This document shows positions 38,074 to 50,439 of a stretch of DNA of 64,000 nt, one piece after another; position 1 is the first letter of the stretch; each line of letters begins with the position of its first letter. The position numbers were made by a program, and so were the translations under genes. The notes beneath the pieces were generated by a model, which saw only the letters and a list, made by a program, of their open reading frames with translations, was not told the DNA's origin and made no database searches. Source of the stretch: Congeria kusceri. Its lineage: Eukaryota > Mollusca > Bivalvia > Myida > Dreissenidae. Location of the stretch: assembly GCA_027627225.1 (NCBI GenBank), contig CM051029.1, positions 70,790,578 through 70,854,577 of the forward strand, given 5' to 3'.

Positions 38074-40325
38074 ATTTAAGTTTTAATATAAAATATGTTC
38101 TTATTAAGCTGCAGGTTCCCTATTTGTATTGATATTTTATCTGTAATCTGGCAATCCACAAGATATGTTGCCAGAGATTTGTACACTGGTAATTTATTTT
38201 TGCCAGTAGGATTAAAAATATTATTAAGGGTAAAAACTAAAATCAATGTTTTAGTTGGAAAAAGTGGTTTTAAGAGAACTGGGGGCACTGTGTCAGCAGG
38301 TGGTCGGCTGTATTGGGGATCCCACATTGAGGACAGAGAGGGTCCAGCTTTAAAATATACTTTCCCGCACTAGCAGGCAAAAGATTGTCCCCATCCTCAG
38401 TCGGCTAATACATTTGTCAATAATGATGTTAGTAGAATATTGATGCCACCGACTGAGGGCTTTCTGGGCTATTGAGAAGGGGGCTTTGTATGGAGTGTTA
38501 GCGGGTGGTATGTTGTTCCACTCCCGCAAAACATTGGCCTTGGCCCGGGAGTATATTTCTGTTGGGTTTAATGGGACCCCTATATTGACTGACTCCCTTT
38601 TGAAGCCCTCCATAGCCTCCCTGTCCGCCTGGTCATTCCCCGGGATGTGGACATGTGCTGGGCACCAAACTAAGGTTACCTAAGGTCACCTCTAAAGATT
38701 TGTCTAGGCACTTTTGATTTAGTTCCAAAATTTCAATTAAAATATCAGGCCTAGACCTTCTATTTCTATTTTTGATATACTCCAGTGATGATTTAGAGTC
38801 CGAGAAGATAGCAGTTTTAGTTGGCTTGTTAACTAATATCCAGCACATTGCAAAGCTAATGGCCCAATGTTTCGACGAATTTGTAGAAAGATTGTTGCTG
38901 AGTCTGAATGTTCTTACAATGTTTTTGTAGGGAATTACAAATGAATTGGCTACCAAGCCAGAGTCAAGGCATTTGGAGCCATCTGTATAAATTTTAAAAT
39001 GCTTAGCATACTGAATGTTAATATAATTGAGAGCTTTTGAGGTGCGGAGAGTCAGATTTCGTTACTATTGTAGATAGATAGTTGTCAACATCCAGGATAT
39101 GAAGCAGCCAGTGTGTGTGTGTGTGTGTGGGGAGGGGGGGGGGTTTCGGAGGGATTCAGGTCTGCCACAGCAACCTCCTTGAGACCGGCCTCCTCCACTA
39201 GGGTCTGGTGCTGGCCCCAAATGGAAAGGCAACATGCTTCTTTTTAAGCTCCTGGCCCCTGATGAAGGTGCCGGTCCCAAATAGCTTTTTAACAGGGTTT
39301 GAACCATGTCTGGACTGGGCCCTGACCCAATATTGGAGGGTTGGTTGTTTCCGGCGCAGGGTGAGGGGCAGCACACCGGCCTCCTCCTCTAATGTACAAC
39401 CCGGTGTACACGGCAGTGCCCGTAGGACTATCCTGAGGGCCTTGTTTTGTATGGTATCAACCATGTTGAGGGCTTTTGGCGTAGCATATGAATAGATTTA
39501 GGCCCCATAATCTATCTTTGGAAGAATAAGGGACTTATAGAGGAGAAGGAGGCTATTTTTATCAGACCCAAAACCTGTTCCTCTCAACATCCTCATTAAA
39601 TTTAAGACCCTTTTGCACCTTTCTGCCAAAGTGGTGAATAAATGTTAACCGTTTATCTAGGTACATACCTAGAAATTTCACCACTTTTTCAAAAATACTT
39701 TTGGTGCCGCCTAAAGTTAAGTCCAAACAGTGCTGTTTTTGGTTGCCAAACAGGATTCCTACTGTTTTTGTGGGTGAAATTTTGAAACCCCATTCAATGG
39801 CCAATTTCCTTATGGAGTCCAGCCCTGCTTGGGCCTTTTTTTGCAGGGTTGACAGCTTGGACCCCATTAACAGGAGTCATCGGCAAATTGGGAGATAACC
39901 ATGCCTGATGATTTAACGGTTTCAGGCAGGTCATTTATGATGATGGAGAACAGCAGGGGAGAGATGACAGACCACTTTGGGGTGCCTCTTTCAGTTATTG
40001 CTGCTTCTGAACTCGCACCATCGACTCTGACCTTAATATTACGACCCTCGAGGAAAGCCCTTACAAAGTGGAAGCAGTGTCCGGTGACACCGTAATCAGC
40101 TAGCTTTGTTAAGATGCCGAAAGTTCAAGTTAATTCGAAGGCAGCTTGAAGGTCCAAAAAGATTGCAAGTACTGACTGCCCTCGATTTTTAGCCAAAATA
40201 ATGTCATGTTGAAGTCTAGCTAGCTGGTCTAGTGTAGAACGCCCTTTCCTAAAGCCAGACTGGAAGGGGTTCAAAATATTGTTTGTTCCCAATAAGTGCC
40301 CAAGTCTATTTTTGATCATAATTTC
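38074..40325 (-). mobile_element. Broken LINE with reverse transcriptase and RNase H segments
   Basis: Read on the minus strand, successive pieces of ORF2 appear in order in shifting frames. First is the reverse transcriptase with FRKGRSTLDQLARLQ and FLDLQAAF (40319-40125). The active-site FADD follows at about 39880, then a frameshift. A thumb region has GFKISPTKTVGILFG, and a connector has NKALRIVLRALPCTPG and LPLTLRRKQPTLQYWVRAQ. RNase H-like AIFSDSKSSLEYI is at 38956-38633, and a C-terminal CxxC-H-C knuckle (CPQCG, DHLLTQCP) is at about 38300. Stops and frameshifts separate most pieces, and the 5' endonuclease part is missing. The 5' break is less than 100 bp from the terminal repeat of the host element. 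The RNase H suggests an I/Jockey-like clade. Confidence 0.85.
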
Positions 40326-40703
40326 TTATAATTTACCAGCGTGAGAAGTGAGACAATCACATGTGGGGCCGGTTTTGCTTTTTAGGGGCCGATTTAGACT
40401 GGGGCCGGTATTGCCATAAACCCGTCCCGACTATTGTTTGGAGTAATCTGATGGTGGAACAGAAAATTCCGTAGTTTGGAACCTGCAAATATACTTAGAC
40501 TAAGAAATACAGATGACCATTCTGCCGATAGAAGCTTTATCATGAGTAAAAGTACATCTGTTTGTGTTTTGAATAATATTGCACCCCTATATTAAATGTA
40601 TATAGTAATACGATGTCGATATGGCCACAAACATCACATTTGGACTAATTCGCAAATGCCCGTGATACTATAGCCTTGCCACATATAGTACGGTTACTAT
40701 GTT

Positions 40704-40918
40704 TAAAGGGACTTGTCCACATATGTTCGTTTATAAAAAAGCCATTTGATGTCTTAAAAGCAAACACAAAAGCTGTTTCACTAATCAAAATATATATTAT
40801 ATTAAGACAAATATGAAGAAAAATGAAAAAAATGCGATTGCTGGGAATCGAAGCTGCGACCGCCGAGATAAAAACTGTCGTTCTCACCACTCGGTCATCC
40901 CACCTTTCATTTACTGCG
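40704..40918 (-). mobile_element. tRNA-derived SINE relic
   Basis: On the minus strand GGATGACCGAGTGGTGAGAA resembles an A box, and GGTCGCAGCTTCGATTCCCA a B box, spaced as in a tRNA with a long variable arm (about 40906-40834). Its far end is TTAAAGGGACT on the plus strand (40703-40713). The same end sequence occurs in the repeats at 48001 and 61253, which also contain tRNA-like blocks in this orientation. Confidence 0.65.
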
Positions 40919-41039
40919 CTGAGTTTTTAACGCTATGTCAGTGACACACCTGTTTTGCAAATACAGATGACAGGTGTTACTTAAATTTTATGCTTTTAAA
41001 TTGATGATTTGTATAAACAACACTTTATTTCCAATATAT

Positions 41040-41712
41040 TAACCATGTTCGAACTCGGCCGAGATATCATTTAAACAAAGGTTATGAGCGAGGTTTATGT
41101 TGATTGGGCAAAAAATGTGATTTCTAGAGTGTTCACAAGCTTTTTCTTTATTCATATCAGGAAAACTGCCCGCCCCCCCTGGCGGCCATGTTTTTCAGCT
41201 GAGCGGAACCATTTTCTAACACGGCCAAGATATCATAAGAACAAAGGTTCTGAGCAAGTCTTGCAAATAATGTAATTTCTGGAGTGTTCACAAGCTTTTT
41301 CTAAAGCCATATAATGAAAACTGCCCCACCCACTGACGGCCTTGTTTTTTAACGGACCGGTATCATTTTCGAACTCGACTGATATATCATTAAAACAAAT
41401 ATTCTGAGCAAGTTTCATGCTGATTGGGCAAACAGTTTGACTTCTAGAGTGTTCACAAGCTTTTTCTTCAATTTGACCTAGTGACCTAGTTTTTGACCAT
41501 ACACGACCCAGTTTCTAACTCGGCCGAGATATCATTGGGATAAATGTTCTGATTAAGTTTCATGAAGATTGGCCAGTAAATGTGGCCTCTAGAGTATTCA
41601 CGAGGTAAATGTTGACGACGCACGACGGACAACGCACGACGCACGTAGGACGACGGACAAAAGGCGATCACAAAAGCTCACCATGAGCACGTTGTGCTCA
41701 GGTGAGCTAATA
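41040..41712. mobile_element. Tandem-core element with terminal hairpin (second family)
   Basis: Four diverged units of about 145-165 bp start with a TTCGAACTCGGCCGAGATAT-type block (41048, 41211, 41368 and 41511). Each continues with GTTCTGAGCAAG, GATTGGGCAAA and CTAGAGTGTTCACAAGCTTT. The 3' end has CGACGGACAAAAGGCGATCA and a near-perfect hairpin AGCTCACCATGAGCAC / GTGCTCAGGTGAGCT followed by AA. This is the architecture of the array at 33770 but with an unrelated core. A terminal hairpin followed by CTAA fits a Helitron-like 3' end. Confidence 0.75.
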
Positions 41713-44700
41713 CTTTATTTTGAGATATTAAATGCAGTGCAATGCTTTCTGTCTATCGTTTCTCTTTAAAATTATTAGCACTGTAATGTTGAAATAAGAT
41801 TGAAACTGTTTAATCCAATGCACCATTTGAAACATATAGAACAATTATAGATCAACCTTTAGATTATTTCAATATTTTATACAATTATGATATAAAAAGA
41901 TGCACTGCAGATATATATCGTTATAATACAACATCTATAATAATAATCAAATATATTGGAAATGATCACTATTGAGTATATAAAGAAAAAATATAGAAAT
42001 ATATTAATTTGTAATAATTGTATGCAGTTTGTTAAACTTCTCACTTCTCTGAGCACACGGTGCATTGTTTCAAAGTCAATATTTAAACCGAATTTCAAGA
42101 AATAACTTGAAACATGTTAAAGTAAATTTACAAAACACTCCAAGTGTTATCAGGAATGGATTCTTTATTATAGGAAGCTGTCGTTGCAGCTAATTTATTT
42201 GTATAGAAAACAACGTATGTCGCGTGCAAACCATGGGGTTGTGTATTTTTTAAACTCATCGATGCTTTAAGAAACTGTTTTGTTTGTTTTATTTGAAACG
42301 TCGATATGTATTTACCATGATCACTGTAAGTGGGAATTAAAATATAAATTATAACCAACTAATTTCTGACAAAACTGTTATAAGCATATTCTGTACTGGT
42401 GCACTGAGCTTGTGATACAATTATATACACTATTGATAAATGGAAAAGAAGTTGATGCATAGTATGTTGTCCGAGAGCGGAAAACATTGCAGGATGTGGG
42501 TGGCATTTTGTGTGCCCCCAGGGAACTCAATTTTGAGAACTAAATCTTTAATTCATTAAAATAACCGCTTTTCATTATAAAATATTGTGTAACTGGTGTA
42601 AATGGTGTATTTAACTTATATTGCATAATTTTTGAAACATTCGATCATTATTTTTTAGGAATTGCCTAAATAAAGCTGTCTATTTTTTAACGGGTATGTA
42701 CGTTTTTCCTCAGTTTGTTAAAACGTACAAGGTCAATGTCTTTCTTTCTTTCTATTTCAGTAAAATGTATGTTATAAATGAAAAACAAATACAAATTTTA
42801 AGTGCAAAAACATTAAAGTCCAGGGAAATCAAGCTCTTTTTGACAACATATTATTTTTTCTGTTCTGTTAGCTTCAAGTTTATGCTGAGTTATAAAGGTT
42901 ATCTTGACATATATTCTGGAATTATATTACATATACACTTTTGCGCCTGCTGCCTACTTTTGTAGACAAAATTTTAAAACACATCTAAATTATAGTGCTA
43001 ATTTCTGAAAAAATACCCATATATTTTATAAATATATGGTTGTTCAATGTTTTATACCATTTTTTTAAAAATAAAACAATTCCGACACAAAAGGGTTAAT
43101 ACATATTAATTATTTTAACTTCTTTAATGCCGTATTTTGTCTTATTTTATAATTTTCAATCATAATTTGTATAAAAGACATAAAAATTGTGGATCTATTT
43201 GCAACTACATGTATATATTGAGTTTAGATTTTTTTTCATCCATACTGGTAAATGAATTTTGCTGAACATTGCAAAAAGGGTTGTCATGAACAGTTGCAAA
43301 CAAAAATGTTTTTATATGGAAAGCCATCCTCAAAATCTTTAATTGGATCAGTGATGTAATACAGATAATAAAAATAATATTAAAAATTAGGTTTGAAACA
43401 TTTCCCATTACTTTGTACTAATCATGTGTATACTGCCCACATATGAAGTAGCTCAATAAAAATTGACAATATATATTGTTTTTATACGGTTTAATACCCG
43501 TTAACTAGGTAGCACCTATATTCATACTAAATATGTGTAGAAGGGTGTAGTTTAAATCCACACGGAGGAGCCCGCATTTGCCTGATACATTCTCTCAGAC
43601 ATGATGCAAACGTATAATGAGCATTAAATCAATCTAAATAGTTCTTGCACATGGTTGTCATTTTCAGAAACGCGTAAAAACTTTAAATGTTTTCGTGCAA
43701 AGTAACAATACAAAGGCTTAAAAAAACACACGGTTTTATACAGATTTATCCCATACAAGCACTTTAAGTTAGTGTTGTGTTTAACCTTTGAGACCTAACT
43801 GGTATAATCAGTTACCATACCACATTTAGAATTTCATATAAGCACAGTGACAAAATAACAAATGACGATATCCGATAAACAAAAAGGGCAATATTTGAAT
43901 GTATATTATGATGATCTAATAACAATGTCACGTATTTCCAGAACAAATATTAAGTAAGGAACTGTTCCGAAGAAAATATTAACTCCAGACATCATTAACA
44001 ATCCATGATATTTGTGCAAATTTTATACTAAAAGCTCAGTTTTTAGAGTGTGTCCTTGTGTTTCAAAACAACAGAATACATGGTGTGAAAGGGTACCTTG
44101 TAACACCGATCACCCCCACCCCTCCACACACCCTCGCGCATTCGTGGATCTTACTCTAGATTGGCTCTCACATCAGACCAAAAATGCACTTAACAACAAA
44201 TCTACACATCCTGTAAAACGCACACGTCACGACGGTAACTAAACAAATACAAGGGATATGTCAGATACATTCGTAGATCTACTTTCATATCAATTGCGAT
44301 TCTTAATTGTTTTCTATATATTTGTTGGAGCAGCATCAGTATAGAATCTTACATTATCTACACTTCGTAGTTCACAATGTTTTTGGATATTGTTTGACGG
44401 ACACATCTATCTACAAATTCAGCCAACCTGACCATTGCTACAGTTTTTTTTATGACAGAAAACCTTTCAAATCTTAAAAGCAGGTATGCCGAATTAACGA
44501 ATTGGTACGATGTACACTTGACACATTTGATGATTTTATAAACGCTCTCTTGAACTGTATCTAGGGTCAAACTATGTAGATAAACATATTTAAAGCTATA
44601 TGTTCTGTCGTCAAACAGGCCATGTCTATTACTATATATTAATCCGTTGTATACTATTATGCTTCGAAAACACATTTCTTGAGTAGTGTGTACCTTAGAC

Positions 44701-45130
44701 CCTAAGGTCGCTTTTAAATTTAATCGAATAATTTTAAGTCCACGTTGAACAACTCTTTGTAATCTTTACCTTAATGAGGTGTGATGTTCATGTAGAATAT
44801 TTATTATTACTATATGGAAATAAACTTTAGCTAAACGTATTGCAAGAAATTCGTTGCATAAGGTTGTAGAAACATTAATATGTACTTGGATTTTAAATTC
44901 CATACCACGTGCTTGTCAATGTCAGACGTTCCTTCATCTATTCCTCACGACGATGGAATGCACGACGGGCCGATGTGATAATAATTTTTTTTCGTCAAAC
45001 ATCGTTTCATTTGTGGTATTTGTTTGTACAATTATTTTGTATCATCTGTCAAACATATTTTATCAGTGCTTAGTTTTTTGTTGCTTTAATTCCTATGTAG
45101 CTATTTTCAACTAGGACGAAGAATTATAAT
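41713..45130. other. Gene-free AT-rich stretch upstream of the LRR cluster
   Basis: Short open frames only. The 105-codon minus frame at 44358-44675 has no recognisable domain or splice partners. Nothing else is supported. Confidence 0.4.
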
Positions 45131-45149
45131 CACCGTTTAACCGTTTTGT

Positions 45150-45216
45150 AGACAGGTGCACCAGTCATTGCAAAGCGCGATAGTCGCACCAAGCAATTGA
45201 AGTTTCTCCAGTTTAG
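45150..45216 (+). other. 5' untranslated exon of LRR gene 1
   Basis: The segment ends in a strong donor (TTTAG|GTAAGT at 45216). It is similar to 50440-50495 upstream of LRR gene 2: TGCAAAGC, an ACCAA block, then ATTGAAGT and a donor at the same distance. The 5' limit is unknown. It would splice to the acceptor TTCAG at 45649-45650. Confidence 0.6.
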
Positions 45217-45668
45217 GTAAGTATTTCTTAAATTGTCTTATACATATTTTATATTTAAAGTATTATTAAAATATAAAACATACAATTAAATGATAAATTA
45301 ATTATATATGTGGAAATTGTGTATGTCACTAATTTCGTTTTAGATATAAATTGAGTAGTTTATTTTGTATTATTGATGCCATGATTAGGCTTTAATTTCG
45401 TGTAATATTCAAATTTTTTTATTTTGGCAGTCGATAAAAACAAAGCTTTGGAAACAATAATATTCAAATCGTGCATTCGTTCATTCGTTCAGGAAACGAT
45501 AAATGTTGCACTAATAATATTACATATTAGTTTTCAATACGTTTGTTAAAGTATGCATTCGCAAATGAAGAGCATACACCTACAGTACACACATAATAAG
45601 ACTTTTTGCTGAAAATGCACTGTAATAATAACTAATAAAATCAACTTCAGGCGTAGCCGTTTGCTGTC

Positions 45669-47344
45669 ATGAGTCCGGACTTAAAACTGAAGGTAACCGA
45701 ATAATGTGTCAACGGCATACAATGTGTAAATCGTTATCCTTAAACATTTAAAAGTAGACATGTTTCATGTTACGGCAGAGAATTTCAATTGCTCTAATGT
45801 TGTGTTTGATTTTGGTCTAAGAACTTAAGCCATTATCTTAAATGTTTAATGTTTATCTGTTTTTATCCTAAATCACACCTAACGTATTATTACAGATTCT
45901 ATTCATTTACTATGTGAACAAAATTGAACGTTGTATTTGTATGCAATTAGTTGCTTTATTTCAGGTTTTCGTAATGCTACTGGCTACTGCAGTTGCACAA
46001 CAACCACCACCGTTCAATCCTGATCACGACTGCCCTTCCCAAGGCGTGGGGAGTCATTGCCATTGTACATCTGAGGTTATTGAATGTCGAAACCAAGGAC
46101 TTACGAATGTTCCCACCTTTATTCGAACGAGTTGGCCATTTAAGATTCTGGATCTAAGCAGGAATAATATCACGTACATCAACACACGAGCATTTGACGA
46201 CGTCAACGTCACCGAAATCAACCTGTCAGATAATTCAATTTCAACTGTTCACATTGAAGCGTTTTCCGCTCTGAAAAAGCAGCTTAATCGATTGGACTTA
46301 AGAAACAACAATCTGAGGCAAATTCCACCAGTTATGTCTCTCCTCGATAATCTGACAATGATTGATGTTAGTAATAATCCAATACCACATACAGGCTTCA
46401 CCGATTATATTATGCGTCAAATTGGAGACTTTGTTCAGGAATTCAGATTTGGTGATCCAACTCTTCAGGAATGGCCCGACACGCTGCATCATTTCCAGCA
46501 ACTGAGAATCCTGAAGTTTTACGGTGGCACAATGGACCGTATTCCAATAACGGCATTTGCAGGCTTTGAGTGGACGCTGAAGAAGCTGTGGATGCAGGAT
46601 ACAAGTTTGATTGCTGCTCCGATTGCCCTACAGGATCTTCACAGCGCGGAAGAACTCCATTTCGACAACAACGTTCACGTGAAAGATGCCGGTATTCTAA
46701 TACCAGCTTTTGCAGGAATGACTACGAGCTTGCAAATAATGACACTAGAAAATAACGGTCTTTCGACATTTCCACCAGTTCTTCAGACACTCCTTTCTCT
46801 TCATAACCTTAGTCTTGCTAGAAACAACCTTCAAATCGTCGATGACAAGGCCGTCAGTGTTGTTGGCAGCAACCTGACTACACTGGACCTTCAGAGCTGT
46901 AATTTGGACCGCATTCCGGGTGCCTTGTCTAAGCTGGGCAATCTAATGAACCTCGATATATCCTACAACAAAATCACAACAATCGAAAAGAACGATCTGC
47001 AGGCAATGTCTCAACTGCGAACCCTGACACTCTCACACAACCCGTTACAATATGTATCAAAGAGCACCTTCCATGACCTTACCCGTCTGGAATCACTGGT
47101 TGTGCAGAACACTTCGTTATATGAGGTTCCAGAAGCAATCAAGAACATCCCACACCTGACGACCCTTGACCTTCGCAATCCTACTGCTATTGTAGAATGT
47201 AACTGTGATCTAATCTGGCTCTACTGCTTCACCAAGCACAATAACACCCATCTTACAATACATGGCGAGTGTTACACCATCGACATGCCGATTGAGAAAT
47301 ATGTGAAGACAGATGTGGGAAGCACGTGCCCAACAAGCTGCTAG
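45669..47344 (+). CDS. Secreted LRR protein 1
   Basis: I splice 45669-45692 (MSPDLKLK) to 45965-47344, giving 467 residues. The donor AAG|GTAACC and acceptor TTTCAG|GTTTTC are phase 0. Residues 1-19 form a signal peptide that is split by this intron (VFVMLLATAVA follows it). An LRRNT with four cysteines (C31, C40, C42, C49) comes next, then about 12 LRRs such as FKILDLSRNNITYIN and LMNLDISYNKITTIE. The LRRCT occupies the last 50 residues (CNCDLIWLYC to CPTSC). No membrane helix or GPI-type tail is seen, so it should be secreted. The most 5' in-frame Met (45914) lies in the intron and gives no signal peptide. Related invertebrate proteins act in recognition or adhesion; the ligand is unknown. 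Its AATAAA position has decayed to AAAAAA. Confidence 0.88.
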
Positions 47345-47553
47345 TGAATCGCCCAGACCTTACAACATATATAAACTCACTGTTTCTAGGACGTAATCGG
47401 TATTTGGTAATATTTGTCTCATATATATGTAGTTGCAAAAAAGTCAAATCAATATACAATCCGTTGTTAGTCGTGTCATATTGACAATGTCTCTTCAAAC
47501 AAGGCTCATGTAGCACAAGCGGGACAATTAGTTGCAGCTCCGAACACTAGCTC

Positions 47554-47865
47554 TCACACAACCCGTTGCAGTACGTATCAAAGAGCACCTTCCATGATCT
47601 TACCCATCTGGACTTGCTCGTTGTGCAGGACACGCCGTTATATGAGGTGCCTGAAACGATCAAGAACATTCCTCACCTGAAGAGCCTGGATCTACGCAAT
47701 CCTACTGCGATTGTAGAATGTAACTGTAATCTAGTCTGGCTCTACTGCTACACAAAGAACAACAACACCCATCTGACAATACAGGGCGATTGTTACACAG
47801 TCGAGAGGACGATTGAACACTATGTGAAGACAGATGTTGCAAACCAGTGTCCAGTTAACTGTTAA
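47554..47865 (+). pseudogene. Orphan C-terminal fragment of an LRR gene
   Basis: The stretch encodes the last LRR and LRRCT of the family (LQYVSKSTFHDLTHLDLLVV, CNCNLVWLYC, CPVNC) and ends in TAA. A TAG sits immediately before the homology starts, and no start codon or signal peptide exists. It is more diverged from genes 1 and 2 than they are from each other. AATAAA sites at 47892 and 47896 follow, and they could serve gene 1, making this fragment part of that gene's 3' untranslated region. The frame itself is undamaged. An alternative last exon is possible because CACTAG precedes it, but no donor is evident in gene 1. Confidence 0.7.
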
Positions 47866-47891
47866 TCAATCATCAAAACTTAAAACAATCT

Positions 47892-47901
47892 AATAAATAA
47901 A
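47892..47901 (+). terminator. Polyadenylation signals after the LRR fragment
   Basis: Overlapping AATAAATAAA. It is the first canonical signal downstream of LRR gene 1. Confidence 0.55.
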
Positions 47902-48000
47902 GCATGTTGTTATTTTGACTTTTAAAAGTTCCATAGCTGATGAATTTTACCATTTACACATTTCAAGACAAAATACTATTAACTTTAACGATTAATTATT

Positions 48001-48535
48001 TAAAGGGACTATTTCCTGTGTAGTCCTATATCAAAATGAATGCTATTATGTAATAGAAATTCGCAATACCAGGGCATTAGATAAATAATAATTGATATAG
48101 TTAATAATGTGATTTTCGATTATAAATTATTAACACAAATGATTGTAAAAAAGAACAGAAACCCCCAAGCGAATATCAAATATCGAGCAATAATAGCAAA
48201 CGACAGTAGACAGCGCTCTCACCAACTGAGGTATTCTGATTTTTCAGAATGCGTGTGCAAACTATTTTTGCTCAGAGTACTCACTGTTCTGATGTCAAAA
48301 TGTAAGACAGAAAAAGGCCAAATAAACACACCTGTAATTATAATTATATTTTTCTCAAAATGCATTAACCGACCTATATTTGTAATTTTATTTTTTTCGA
48401 TATATAACCCTTTTCCCATCTTATACACCATGTTATAACATCGTTTATTGTAGGCCAATATTAATACTAAATGTCATGTTTTTAAATAATTCCCCTCTTG
48501 GGACTCTTGTCATAAAGATAGTCCCCATAATTTAC
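48001..48535 (-). mobile_element. SINE-like dispersed repeat
   Basis: It opens on the plus strand with TAAAGGGACTATTTCCTG and contains, on the minus strand, an A-box-like ACCTCAGTTGGTGAGAGCGC (about 48235-48216). The block order (AAAGGGACTAT, CAAACGACAGTAGACAG, CAAATAAACA, GCCAATATTAA, TGGGACTC) matches the repeat at 61253-61745. No gene is supported within it. Confidence 0.6.
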
Positions 48536-48539
48536 GTAG

Positions 48540-50435
48540 TTTTCGGTTCTCATTGATGAATATATATATAGCATACAAGTACAAACAATAATACTAATAT
48601 TCTCTTAGACAGAAGTATTATGAGCAATGAGTTTGTATGTGTAAAGAACGTGATATACCTGTGTTAAATGACGTTTAGGAGTTGGTATGTATCATTTATG
48701 AGTCGGTGATATATTGCGTATCCTTCTTTGGCTTCACATGATATTGTTTAATGTTTCCCTTTTACAGGTTTCGATCTAAAGAGTAGCAACATGTATTAGT
48801 GTAAATGACGATTGTAAATTGTTGCCTATAGTAAATAAAAGCGGCGTCAGAAAACTAAATTTCATCTTTCTGTTGCAACTCTCTCTCTTAAACGCCTTTT
48901 CAATATAACAATAAAGAATGAATGCCACATTAGCCTCTTTGAGCCAGTTGCGACAGCAGGAGAGTAGTCTTTATTAGTAGCCCTATGTCCTTTATTTATG
49001 CAAGTGACCAAATGGTGTAATTAAAACTGCTGTATAAAACTGCAATTATTGATCTTATAGCGGTAATGTTCATGCACTTATAATGTAAGCATGAAGTTAA
49101 ATTGAAAGAATGAAGACCAAATAAAATACGAATTACATGTACGTATACAATCGCGTGTATTTGGTTCGTTGATGGACAATACGGACAGGAAAACGTTAAA
49201 TTGTTATCTTCCATACAACGTTAGATAATTAATGGCAAAATATTAGAATATTCCAAGCTACACCAGCAGTAGAGAAGACGAAACACTAACAAACTGGGAT
49301 CATACAATTACACAGCTTTTAAAACTACGTAATTACAAGTCAATAACATACAAATGGTGTATAAATAGACAACCTAAACCATACCTTACTTTTTATATAA
49401 GGCTAGTGGCCAAAAGCCTGTACAAATCTGTTAAAAAAAACCTCCAAATATAACACATAAAAATATCTTTCATGTAAGTATTTCTACTTATTGTTTTTTA
49501 TAGTGACTTACTCTGTAACAAAAAGGGATTTAACTCCTAATTTTCCCTTTGTATGTATGAACGATTGGCATCTGTTATACAAAGTCAGATGGGTTTCATG
49601 GATTCCATGCTAACGATGTGTCTGAGACCGCTAGATTGTCTGGAAAGTCGACGCTGATTATTGGCGATGCGCATAATGATATCATTATCCAGTTTGATTT
49701 AAATGCTTCAACTACATAATTAGCGCTTTAAACTAAACCGTCAAGTCTACATGAATGGCCGTGTCCTCGGGAAAGTAGATAATATATATTGTACAAATAT
49801 TGTAACACAACTATTTATAGAAAGTTTAATTTTTTATTAAATTTTCTATTTAACTTGCTGTTCCAAACCTGCGTCCGAGGACGACTTAATATTGTATATA
49901 ATATAGTCCAAAAACTATTTCTTCGGTGCACTTAATTAAAGCGAGATTACGGAAGAGTCAGATTATATCGATGTTTTTCACTGACAGTACTTTTACACAA
50001 ACCTTTTTAGTTTAGTAGTTTCGTCCATGCCGTTCAATCTAAGGGATTATCTTATGATATAGTGATTCATCTTTTATTTCCATCTTCTTACATTTATGCA
50101 TTTAGCCATTTTTTGGCGAAAAGTATAAGAATGCGAATGTATGTATTAATTAACTGTATGTATACAACGCCAATATTCAGCGATAACTTATTCAGCAAGT
50201 TTAATCATCGAATTGTTGATGATGTGATAAGTTTCAGGACATATCGAACAATGATAATATTGCTCGTTCAGCAATTCTATGTTAATGTATTTCTAAGATT
50301 AGTTTATTATCCTAACCTTATAATTTAATAATATGGCACCTGTTTTGCCGAGTCGATACCTGTAGTTGCTAAATTCCCGGGTAGTTATATCCAAAGAGGA
50401 AGTTGACTGTTATCAACACTGATAACCTGATGTGT
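48540..50435. other. Gene-free stretch between LRR genes 1 and 2
   Basis: Only short frames without domains. A repeated CCGTCCGAGG/TCCTCGG pair near 49765 and 49875 is weak. Confidence 0.35.
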
Positions 50436-50439
50436 CCCA

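Larger units (their letters stand above)
30350..40422. mobile_element. Candidate 10-kb DNA transposon with CCGGCCCCAGT terminal repeats
   Basis: The left end (30350-30430) reads GGGAGCAGGCAAAACCGGCC and on through CCCAGT units. The reverse complement of the right end (40422 back to about 40355) reads GGTTTATGGCAATACCGGCC and continues with CCCAGTCTAAA and GCAAAACCGGCCCCAC in the same order. Directly outside each end, in the same orientation, is CGTCCCGAC (30341-30349 and 40423-40431), as expected for a 9-bp target-site duplication. Such duplications fit Mutator-like elements (8-11 bp). No transposase frame is recognisable, so it is non-autonomous or decayed, and the interior has collected other repeats. 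An alternative is two unrelated inverted copies of a short repeat; the direct 9-bp flanks argue against that. Confidence 0.6.

Noticed and set aside
30350..40422. Polinton/Maverick element
   Set aside because: No DNA polymerase B, integrase, ATPase or capsid frame is seen, and the flanking duplication is 9 bp, not 6.
44358..44675. 105-codon frame on the minus strand
   Set aside because: No domain, no splice partners and ordinary AT-rich composition; chance frame.
45914..45964. N-terminal extension MNKIERCICMQLVALFQ of LRR gene 1
   Set aside because: This part is intron: a TTTCAG acceptor lies at its end, gene 2 has an unrelated sequence there, and the upstream exon gives a better signal peptide.
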